Origin: Epiperipatus broadwayi
Lineage: Eukaryota; Onychophora; Udeonychophora; Euonychophora; Peripatidae
Assembly (NCBI GenBank): GCA_028023455.1
Contig: JAQFVV010000502.1
Span: forward strand, 188,001-252,000
Direction: 5' to 3'
Length of the DNA stretch: 64,000 bases
In this document: piece by piece, positions 52,632-61,877 of the stretch
Layout: the number at the start of each line of letters is the position of its first letter
Position numbering within the stretch: the first letter of the stretch is position 1
Position numbers and translations under genes: made by a program
The notes under the pieces: generated by a model
Seen by the model: only the letters and a program-made list of their open reading frames with translations
Databases searched by the model: none
Told to the model about the DNA's origin: nothing

Positions 52632-53219
52632 TGCAATCAGTTGGCAAATTGGATAATTATATTTTATAAATTAGAGAAAAACAACCAAAGTTTAAATAAA
52701 TTTCAAAGGTTTATTTACTCTGAATAATAATAATTGTAATAAGAAAAATTAATAATTCAATTCCCTATAGGCCAGTTGAAAAAAAGATCACATAGATCTC
52801 TTAATATTTCATACCTTTTTAGAGATTTAATATCTACAGTCTCTAATTCTGAAGTTTGTAACTGTAATTTTGTAAGCACACTGTAGCTCACAAACATTAT
52901 TTTGAAATAGTTTAATTGAATTCTTTACAAGAGCTCTCCTTCATTAATTTCCAGAACAATAGAACATAACTCAACTCAGTCTTAATATATCATTTTACTG
53001 CATTTCTCTTTCATTACTCTTTTGCACACTGATCTCTACTTTTCTGATTAAATTCTTCTGCAAGACTCTTAATAATTTTTTTCTAATTTGCATAAAGTGA
53101 ACTTTTTTTTACATGCAAATTAACCTCTTGCAATTTCCAGTTAGTAGTTTCTTCTTCTGCATATTAATTATTTATTCTATTTCTGGAATATTTTAGCATA
53201 ACAAATATGTCTGTTTACA
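52632..53219 (-). repeat. 5' LTR of the decayed Ty3-type element
   Basis: 588 bases, the counterpart of 49950-50490. It is followed by a short ca repeat and (AT)n. A convincing target-site duplication is not visible. Confidence 0.7.
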
Positions 53220-53756
53220 CACACACCTTTATATATATATATATAAAATAAATAAAATATCCGTTAATTAAAAACAATATTGTAATTATAATTGAAATAA
53301 TATTTTTTAACGGTTTATAAACAATTACAAACAATATATATATATAGCAGGTCCTTAATCTCCAGATTATGCCACTCTATCATTGTATCAAATCATGTCG
53401 GAAAAGTCGGAAATGATTTGATTAAAGATTCCAGACTATAAACAGTGAAAACTATATTAGTAGATAACAGCTGATGGACATAAATGAAAATGAACTTAAA
53501 GTTACTAATTTATTATAAATATTTTGCTTCTTTTGTCATGCTAATGCAGAAAGTGATATAAGCACTAAATACTATGAATTCAGAGATGGATTTGGCTATA
53601 TATAATTTGAAAAATTGTTAAATCAATTGGGTAATGATAGCAATGAAAGATCAAATCCTGGAAAAAAATATGTACCTGTATTAGTAGTTTTATTTGATTC
53701 TTCATTATACACAAATATTTACCAAAGGATTTAAAGCAATATCCTTATTTTTCTTA
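53220..53756. other. Intron sequence, nothing recognised
   Basis: Contains (AT)n runs at about 53231-53244 and 53335-53346. No gene signal. Confidence 0.4.
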
Positions 53757-54010
53757 TAGAGGGATCTCTCAAACCATGACACAAGATAATGACTTTTATA
53801 AAGATAAGAGTGGCCATCTTATCATTAACCTAATTTTCCACTTATCTGAAGCACCCTGATTTGGGAGTGTGAAGAGAACAATAGCTTCACACTCCCAAAT
53901 CAAGATGCTTCATAGTCACCTTTATAAGTATAAAGTTAGGTTAAAGATAAGATGGCCACTTTTATCTTTATAAAAGTCATTATCTTATGTCATGGTTTGA
54001 GAGGTCCATC
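53757..54010. repeat. Foldback MITE, about 250 bp
   Basis: The arms pair over about 115 bases: gggatctctcaaaccatgac and the inverse gtcatggtttgagaggtcc; aaagataagagtggccatct and its inverse; cttcacactcccaaatcaaga and its inverse. The loop is about ten bases. The motif 'agatggccac' ties it to 28645-29019. Confidence 0.8.
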
Positions 54011-54224
54011 TATCAGCAAAATAAAGATATTGCTTGACTATTATAAATTTCAAGTCACATTTGATACAGATTATAGCCCATCTTAAAAAGTATTTACATA
54101 TACTTCCTGTGTGCTTAATAATTATAACTCTACAATAGTTTATATATTTCCAGTAACAAGATCGTAATATTAACTTGTTGTAAATCACAAGATTTCATGA
54201 ATGTTAGTTTGTATAGGAAATAGT

Positions 54225-54398
54225 GGACTTAAACAGTGGAGAGAATAACAGCTTCATGCTCCCAAACCAAGATGCTTCAGATTGGCCTATATAAATGGAA
54301 AGTTAGGTTAAAGATGAGATGGCCACTCTGTCTATCTTAATAACTATTTACATATGCTTCCTATATGCTTAAAAAATAATTATAACTCTACAAAGGAT
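54225..54398 (+). repeat. Half copy of the neighbouring MITE plus duplicated flank
   Basis: 54262-54330 repeats the right arm of the MITE at 53757-54010 (tcatgctcccaaaccaagat, agttaggttaaagatgagat). 54341-54398 repeats 54088-54137, the sequence outside that MITE (tttacatatgcttcct, taattataactctacaa). Arm and flank were therefore duplicated together, as in a local tandem duplication of about 260 bases. Confidence 0.65.
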
Positions 54399-54559
54399 TT
54401 AAAGATAACTATTGTTATACTTACTTTCAAAAAATGGAATATAGTACTAATAAAAATAATAGATTGATATTTTGTTATATTTTCTTGTAAAAAATTTTGA
54501 AACAATAATGAAATCCAGTTTACATCATTTTTGATTTTAAAAAAAGATTTATTTTATCA

Positions 54560-54906
54560 AAATTGCAAGATGAGTTTGTATCAAATGGTGATACCATGAA
54601 AGTTTTTCATGATCATATCAGTAATGTTATTAAGATAATGTAGATGGTCTTAGAAAATTTAGCAGTATATATTGACTTTTCTAAGGTTTTTGATATAGTA
54701 AGTCATATGATACTCTTAATGTTATAAAATTAGAGGAACAATCTCTTTTTTTTTTGGTTGAATATAATAAATTTTCAATGTTTTTTGTCAACTTAACAAT
54801 TAAGAAACTCACTATAATTAAAATTGGAGTTTCTCAGGATTTGTTTTGGGTCCAAATGATATTTTTATTTTGCTTTTGTCTTCTAATAAACTCTTATAGC
54901 CTATAC
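54560..54906 (+). pseudogene. LINE reverse-transcriptase fragment
   Basis: Read with frame changes, the plus strand gives LAVYIDFSKVFDIVSH at about 54657-54705. This matches motif A of non-LTR reverse transcriptases (YlDFsKAFDtVsH). A further piece near 54825-54880 resembles the GV.QG...GP.LF region (IGVSQDLFWVQ). The catalytic FADD region should follow but the sequence is interrupted at 54907 by a hAT transposon. Confidence 0.6.
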
Positions 54907-56727
54907 CAGTGTTTCTTAAACTGTGGGTTATGAAGTGAAAAGTTGGAGTTGAGAAAATTTCATTCAGATACATGAATTTAAAGAAATATTAGTCACAATC
55001 CCTTCATTATCTTTAACTTAATATATTACATTTTCTGTACAGCATAATTATAAAATCGTAATGATGGCATTATATTTATATATTGAAAAATAATGTTAAA
55101 TGCATCATAATAGTGGTGTTGCATTGCAATTTCAGCATATAAGTTATTTTAGAATCAAAATATATACTGCAGTGATGAAAATAAGGTTGGCACCACTGTG
55201 ATTATATAATGCATTTCCAGTCAAGTTATTTGTTTGTTTAATTTCAACAAGTATCCACATTGCAAGAACAATACAATATTGCATTTTACTGTTTTACTCG
55301 ACTAAGATTAGTATTTATTTAAATAAATAATATGAAAGACATTTTTTATATATATAAATGCTTGTATACTATTTTTTCTTACTTTTTTATTCAAAGTTTA
55401 TCATTCTATTAATTATTATAAAAATTTATTTTTTATTTGAAACTTATTGTTATTTATTTATTATCAAGTAAAAAGATATTCCTATTTTGTAAACTTAACA
55501 GGTAATTTATAATTGATTTATTGATATTTTTTAAATATTAAAAAATAAAATATACAGGAGTAAATATGCTTGTATAATTAAACAAAAAAATACAGCTGCC
55601 ATTTGGTGTCTCTGCTAACTAATAAGTACTGTTATTTTATTAAAATTTTAGGATAAAAATACTTTTTACCTATGGATAAATGGTTGAAATTGAGTACCAA
55701 AGGGTAATGATGCGGATGGAAATGCTACAAAGTCTCTTCAAGCAGGATCTGGTAAATCAGAAAAAGGCATATAAGATGTGAAAAAGAAAATATGATAAGA
55801 TGTTTCTCCAATTTGGCTTTATGTTCAACAATTGTGATGATAATGAACAATCTTTCTGTTTAATTTGTAATAATGTTTTGTCTATGGAGAGTATGAAACC
55901 ATCAAAAATTAAAAAGGCATTTTGAATCAAGTATTCTTCATATTTCAATAAACCAAAAGAATATTTTGAACTACTGCTAAAAACTTCAAATAAGAAAAAA
56001 CAATAATTTGAGAAATTTATAACTGTCAATGAAAAATATTTACTTATTTACTTCCATCATTGAAGTGTCATATCTGATTACTAAAACAAAAAGCCATATA
56101 TCATTGGAGAAGATCTTATATTACTGCTGCTATTAAAATGTTATAAATACTTCACAGAAGTAAATATGGTGATGAAATTTGGAAAAATCCTTTGTCAAAT
56201 GATACTGTCACTAATAGAATTTCTGAAATTAGCAATGACCAATTTGAGCAGTTTATTACTAGACTTAAAGAAAACCCGATATTTACAATTCAGTTGGATG
56301 AAACAACTGATATTTCAAAAATAGCTCAATTATTAGTGTATGTCAGATACATTTATAAAGAAAACATTGAGGAAGAAATGTTATTTTGTCATTTTTTGGG
56401 AGAACATACAAGAGGGGAAGACATTTATAATAAAATAGACAATTTTTTTTTAAAACTGAAGGTTTAGAAATGGTTTTGGAGTATACACAGATGACTTGTG
56501 AAAATATTGGTTTTAAATCATTTGTTAATGCTTCTGGTAATAATCATGTAACTTTTACACACTGTCTGATCCATTGAGAGGCTTTTGCAGCAAAGAAACT
56601 AGCAAAGAAATTGAACAATGTGCTTCGGGATGCTGTAAAAATTATAAACTTTATTAAAAGCCATGCCATTAACAGCCATTTATTTTCAAATCTTTGTAAA
56701 GACATAGACTCTGAATACAAAAATTTA

Positions 56728-58086
56728 GGTAGTTTTATATTAGCGTGTTGAAACCGCCCGAGAGCATAGTTTGTAAACAAACATAAAACATAATGTTGCT
56801 GGGGCCCAGCCTTGCTTTTTTGTTTGTTATCACATTAAAAATAATATCAAATAAATCTATAAAAAAATGCATAAATCAAAATAAATTTAAAAAGTACTTA
56901 CTTTTTATTCTTTTCATTACTTATTTTTGGTTTGGTATAGTCAACTTTTTTTTTTAAATTACAAATAAATACTTAAATTTAACAGTTATTCGATGAAATC
57001 AATACATTTACAACAAAAAAACAACTTTTTGGGTGATTTGAATTATTAACATGCAAATTAACAGAATGCAACTTGAAGATTGAATAACTTTTTAGATTAC
57101 AAACAAATATTTACATTAATCTTTTGGCAGCTAAACAAGGTCTCGTCAACCTCAACAATTGAGCCCAGACCACCAATTTGATGGCATGGCTGAGACATTA
57201 AACTCTCACAACAAAGATCATGGAGTCAGTTGGTCCAGTGCACAAGGGAGCCTGGAGACAGGTTCAAGTCGGCATGGCCCTTGACACTGTCAGTTTTTCA
57301 TGGCTCCAATAATACAGGAGAGGTACTATCTAAATGAAATCAAGGTTTGATCCCTCCAGTCATGTCCCTAGGTGAATCGATCACTGACAACGACATAAAC
57401 CAGCCTTGCATTTGAACTGGTAGCTTCCGCAATGATATAATTTCATTTCTTCTTCACATGAACACTTCTTCACACAGGTCACTACTCCATAATGCTGTAA
57501 AAATGTGATGGCATCAGTTTCGGAGCAAGGCAAAACACAAACTTTGACATTTGGAAAATTTAATTCAGCCATTTTACAAAGATAGCAATTGTTCTCACAC
57601 AAATGTGATTTAGAACATGATTTGATAGAAATCGTGCTTGCACCTACACTTGCCGAATTTTTTGAGCAGGAAAGCTGGGCTAAGGAAGCATGAGACTATG
57701 CTCATAATTGTTAGTAGGCATTCATAAAACATGGGAGATAGAAAGGAAGAAGGTCTTAATGAATATTAAAATATTTTTGACTGTCAGAATTCCAGCCACC
57801 CTCACCCAATACTGTACCCCAAAGTGAAATGTGATCGCACATCAAAATTGCATAACCCAAATCTGAGCTGTAAGCTGACACAATGCTTCTGTGGCAGATT
57901 AAACATCATGTTTCAGTGCATTAGCATAGAAATAGACTCAGCCAGCATGTACAACGGACTATTTCTAGACTAACACATTAGAAATACAACGCTCAATAGC
58001 AAAGGCCACCTTAAACAGCATATTTCTATGTGCTACCATCGTAATAACACTCTCAGGTGGTTTCAACATGCTAATATAAAACTACC
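56728..58086. mobile_element. Merlin-like DNA transposon inside the hAT
   Basis: The ends are 37-base inverted repeats with about three mismatches, beginning GGTAGTTTTATATTAGC and continuing TGTTGAAACC. Flanks aaaattta (56720-56727) and aaaatttt (58087-58094) form an 8-base duplication with one mismatch. A GG start, an 8-base duplication and a damaged ISXO2-like transposase on the minus strand identify the Merlin superfamily, which is related to bacterial IS1016. It interrupts the hAT reading between SEYKNL and HAEVRW, so it came later. Confidence 0.8.
57120..57602 (-). pseudogene. Merlin/ISXO2-like transposase remnant
   Basis: The frame 57602-57381 (73 residues) contains ETDAITFLQHYGVV followed by KKCSCEEEMKLYHC and FKCKAGLCRCQ. 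This is the short 'W/FLQ...GL/V' segment and zinc ribbon at the start of ISXO2-like transposases. Further along, at about 57185-57120 in another frame, HQIGGLGSIVEVDETLF matches the first catalytic-Asp motif of the same family (IGG.G..VEiDE..F). The rest of the catalytic domain is missing, so the element is deleted inside and depends on another copy. Confidence 0.7.
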
Positions 58087-59118
58087 AAAATTTTTTTATA
58101 ACATGCAGAAGTAAGATGGATGTCAAGAGGGCAAAGTTTAAAAAGATTATTGTTATTAAAAGAAGAAATTATTGTATTTTTAACCAAACAAAAATCTGAT
58201 CTTGCTGCTCTTTTTCAAAATGATTTATGGCTATCAAAGCTGTGCTATTTGTCTGATATTTTTGAGAAGCTAAATGATCTTAACTTGCCTTTTCAATGAA
58301 AAAATAACAATATTTTTACTTCGAAGTGATAAAATTGAAGGTTTTATTAAAAAGATCAACATTTGAAAGAATAGGGTGGGAAATGATTCATTGGAAATGT
58401 TTTTGATTATCAACAATTTTATAATCGAAAAAAATATTTGTAAAACTTTAATTGCAAAAATTATTATAAATCACTTTTAAACCCTAGAAACACAGATTTG
58501 CAAATGCTTTATATTGAATTTAGATTTCAAAAAGTTATCTTGGATTCAAAGACTATTTTTGATTGACATTAATGAGATTAATCATCTGCCATATAAAGCC
58601 CAAAAGGAATTTGCTGAGCTATTGAGTGATTCAAACTTAAAACATGACTTTCCACAAAAATCCTTGACTAAATTCTGGATCGAAGCTAGGATTGAATTTC
58701 CCACAATTTCTGAAATGGCATTAAATGTTCTTCTGCCACTCAACACCACATATTTATGTGAAATGACTTTTTCAGCTTTAATGTATATTAAATCCAAAAT
58801 CATTCAATGCTGAAAAACATTGAAGATGCTTTACGTCCAGCAGTATCAAATATTTCACCAAGATTCAATTTATTATGCAGCAAAAAATAAACACATCCAT
58901 CTCATTCAAATGTGATTTTCTTTCATTAATTTTTGTATACTTAAAACAATCCTAAAACTACTTATTTTCATATGTATATTGTTTACCAAAGAAATAAATT
59001 ATTTATGGTAGTATTTGCTTCTATATCTATTTTATAATTAATATCTGAAGTCATGAAAAAATCTCGACGATAAAAAGGGGTCATGAATGAAGAAAGCTTA
59101 AGAAGTGCTGACCTATAC

Positions 59119-60835
59119 ACATGATCACATACATGTAAAAAGATAAATGATCTCCAATTTATGCATTTTGTGCTAAATCAGCATTCATCAGTTGGTCCAG
59201 ATCAGTACTCAGTTAAAATTAAGATAGCAAATCTCAAACTTTAATGGACAGGCTTGAATCTACTCCAATTTTATTCAATCATCCATACTATTGAAAGTCT
59301 GATAATGGAATGCCCAAATCCCTTGTTAATGTCATCGTATTAATAATTATACATAAAAAGGCTTTTTTTGCATATGGTTTTGTGTCCTTTTCAAATGTTA
59401 AATGTCTAATTTAATGTTAACCAATTATTTCAGATAGAATGCTATCCAGTGTTCAATTTAATATTAAAAATAGTAACAAAATGCAATTACAAAATTGTAT
59501 TCTTCAAATTTTTCTACATAAAAATATGCTATTTTAAATAATAATATTTGCCAATTTAAATTTAAAAAAATGATATTAAAGCATCATTCACAAAAATAAA
59601 TAAGTGGAATGATTTCAATGCATTTTTATACAACTGTAGAACAAAATGATATCATTATATAACTCTTAAATATAATTAAAAGTGTACTTGAATGTTAAAT
59701 AAATATTGGATTAAAAATTCATATCTTAATGTTAATGATGGACAATTTTATAAACATATAAGCTATAACAAGGAAATTGCAAGATAATTTTATAAAAATA
59801 AAGTCATTTAAATTTTTTAAAAATCAAAAAGTTTTACTAAGTGAAGAAGAACCATCATGTATACAAAAATATTAAACTTTTAAATTAAAGATCCAAAAAG
59901 AAAACAAATATATAAAATGTTATTTTAAGCATAACTTAAATAATTGTATGAATATTTATAAAACTTCAATAAATTTAGTCATTTAATTATAGTCAATTAA
60001 AAATGAATGGAAAGTGTAGTAATAATGTGGTATATATAAAGCTGTATAAGGTATGTTATACAGATGATTCTTGCAATTTTTATTGAACATCAGAATTTTA
60101 TTCTGTTTTGTTCATACTTTATTTTATTATTGTTATTATACTCCATTATAGAACACTAGATAGCATTCTATCTGCAATAATTGGTTAAAGTTACAACAGA
60201 TGCTAAACATTTGAAAAGGGCATAAAAAACATGCTGAAAAAAGCTATTAGTGTATAATAATATCTATATAATGTTGCTGTATATATTTTTCATATTTATT
60301 ATACTTTATATGAAAAAAAAACAGTATAATGGATTTTATTAAGTTCCATTTTTGACAATGTATAAATAAAAATTCTGTAATAAATTGTAAAATATTCAAA
60401 ATACTCATGTATTAAAATAAATAATAGCTATAGCCAGCTTATCATATGACAGAAATGCTGTAAGTTGGCTATAGGGATTATATATTTTATTTGGTATTTG
60501 TGGGAATAGTGTAATCCCACTGCTAGAGGCACTGTTTCTGCATTAACATGCAGAAGTATCCACAGTAGGGGCAAAAGCAGCAATTCTTGTTCCAGTCGCT
60601 AGGTGGTGCTGTTCACCATACATAAGCCCAGAAACAGTCCAGAGTTTTTCATTACTTTTATTTATCTGATTATATTATATATATGACAATAATCCACTAT
60701 AAATGTGTATTAACATTTATTATAAATGCTTCCCTAGTATCCATGAAGTTTGGTATCTGTGACAAATTTGAAAATATATATATATATATTAATGCAGAAA
60801 GATTAATGTCTCAATAAAAGTGCAAAACAATCTTT
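59119..60835. other. Gene-free intron sequence
   Basis: AT-rich. At about 59185-59215 a frame reads SSVGPDQYSVKIKI, which faintly resembles a LINE motif, but this is too weak to annotate. At about 60500-60640 there is a less AT-rich segment (gctagaggcactgtttctgc, gtcgctaggtggtgctgttc) which may be a repeat fragment. Confidence 0.4.
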
Positions 60836-60852
60836 AAATAGCCTACTAAATG

Positions 60853-60962
60853 TCTAGCATTGGTAGCCGAGTGGTCAGTGCAGCTGCATTGCAAGCAAGC
60901 AGTTGCTTTCAGACAGTTGTCGCGGGTTTGCTTCCCGGCCGATGCTTTGACATATGGAAAAA
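60853..60962 (+). mobile_element. tRNA-derived SINE with 17-bp target duplication
   Basis: The A box is in TGGTAGCCGAGTGGTCAGTG and the B box in CGCGGGTTTGCTTCCCGG. The element ends TTTGACATATGG plus an A tail. The direct duplication aaatagcctactaaatg (60836-60852) and aaatagccttctaaatg (60963-60979) differs by one base. The overall plan (Leu/Ser-like tRNA head of about 95 bases and then A tail, no long body) is the same as in 27929-28041, but their sequences differ at many sites, so the family has been active over a long time. Confidence 0.85.
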
Positions 60963-60979
60963 AAATAGCCTTCTAAATG

Positions 60980-61302
60980 GACAAATTTTTACAAGTTCTA
61001 CATAGAAAAGTGCATTATTTATTAGGCTTTTAAGTCTTTGCTCTTTAATTATGAACAGCCACATACCAATTTTTCAATTAATATTGGATGTCTAGCTAAC
61101 TGCTATGTGAAAAATTCTAATATTATTCCAACCATTTGTTTGAAGGTTTAATTAATATTCCTATTAAAACAATATTAAACAAATAAACAAAATACTAGCA
61201 ATTTATACCTACAAAATAATATTTGTTGGAATCTTGCTTGCTCTACATTACATTTTTAAAAAATGAAATTCTAATTTTATTCTCAACTAACAAAATACTT
61301 AC
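60980..61302. other. Intron sequence beside an exon
   Basis: AT-rich, with no feature before the splice donor at 61301-61302. Confidence 0.4.
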
Positions 61303-61506
61303 CAGATTGGGTAGAATTTTTAGTAGAATTATCATCACTGATATTACTTTCTTGTTTCTGGGATAAAAGCATTTCTTGTGAATTGGAAAAATTTGTTTTC
61401 TGCTCCAAAATAGCTTTGCTGTCATTCAAATTATGTCCCAGTACTTCCCCTATCTTATTATCTTGTGGAGGTGAAGTAGAGCTAGATACTTCAGTATTCA
61501 ATTCAC
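61303..61506 (-). CDS. Host gene, most upstream exon seen
   Basis: On the minus strand an acceptor (ggcttttaatag before GTGAATTG) leads into 204 bases that end CAATCTG before gtaagtatt, a near-perfect donor. The exon is phase 1 on both sides and open throughout. The 68 residues are rich in Ser, Asn, Gln and Glu: ELNTEVSSSTSPPQDNKIGE, then ILEQKTNFSNSQEMLLSQKQ, then NISDDNSTKNSTQS. This looks like a disordered cytosolic region. Earlier exons must lie beyond position 64000, or in a stretch I did not recognise. Confidence 0.7.
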
Positions 61507-61877
61507 CTATTAAAAGCCAAATAATTTATTAAAGGTTAAGCACAATAAATTTAATCATTTAAATAGGTACATAAATAATAAAATCATATCAATTATCCTC
61601 AGAGTCTCTTTTCTTTATCAGCTTTTATTTCATTATCATCTTTTATGCTGCTTTTTAATTTTCTTAATAATCATATTGATAAAAAAGATAAAATAATCTT
61701 AAATGGTCCACTGTAGAATAAAAAACTTCCACTAACAGTTCTAAAAATAATAATGAAGATATAAGCACTACTCTCCAATGAGACACCTGCTAGGTGATGA
61801 TATTTAAGCTGTTTATCATTTACTGGATGGATAATCAATATTCAGATAGAAAGTTTGATATATATATATATATATAT
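61507..61877. other. Intron sequence ending in (AT)n
   Basis: Nothing recognised. The (AT)n run at about 61857-61877 is the target of the next element. Confidence 0.45.

Larger units (their letters stand above)
49950..53219 (-). mobile_element. Decayed Ty3-type LTR retrotransposon
   Basis: Direct repeats 49950-50490 and 52632-53219 start TG(t/c)(c/a)at(t/c)agttggca and end near (t)a(t)aca. They share long blocks such as caaccaaagtttaaataaat and ttgcaatttccag. Between them the minus strand holds damaged gag, protease and integrase pieces in that order. The space between protease and integrase is too short for reverse transcriptase and RNase H, so these are deleted. A purine-rich GGGAGGAA lies near the left LTR on the minus strand, as expected for the tract next to the 3' LTR. 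LTR divergence of very roughly 15-20% by eye suggests an old insertion. Confidence 0.8.
55672..58890 (+). pseudogene. ZBED/hAT transposase, broken
   Basis: The coding region starts with MDKWLKLSTKG and a BED-type zinc-finger region with SFCLICNN. Then come SNDTVTNRISEIS and a catalytic-domain part with IQLDETTDIS and AQLLVYVRY (56192-56467). It continues with HRE-like (55-70 residues later) and KIINFIKSHAINSHLFSNL. After the Merlin insertion it resumes with HAEVRWMSRG, LKEEIIVFLTKQKSDLAALF and a C-terminal dimerisation region at 58514-58813 (FWIEARIEFPTIS, LLPLNTTYLCEMTFSAL). It ends after a one-base loss with SPRFNLLCSKK and stop. Several stops and frame shifts make it inactive. Confidence 0.85.
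54907..59110 (+). mobile_element. hAT DNA transposon (ZBED type), itself interrupted
   Basis: The left end starts CAGTGTTTCTTAAACTGTGG. The right end, inverted, starts CAGCACTTCTTAAGCT. The CAGTG-like start and short inverted repeats are typical of hAT elements. The flanks gcctatac (54899-54906) and acctatac (59111-59118) form an 8-base target duplication with one mismatch, the length hAT elements make. Without the 1359-base Merlin insertion the element is about 2.85 kb, a normal size for this group. Confidence 0.85.

Noticed and set aside
57205-57270. A tRNA-like B box (acaggttcaagtcggc) inside the Merlin element
   Set aside because: No A box at the right distance and no duplication or tail, so a SINE or tRNA gene cannot be supported.
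59185-59320. A LINE reverse-transcriptase segment with SSVGPDQYSVKIKI
   Set aside because: The GPD match is short and the following frame does not clearly match. It would also be out of order relative to the RT fragment at 54560-54906.
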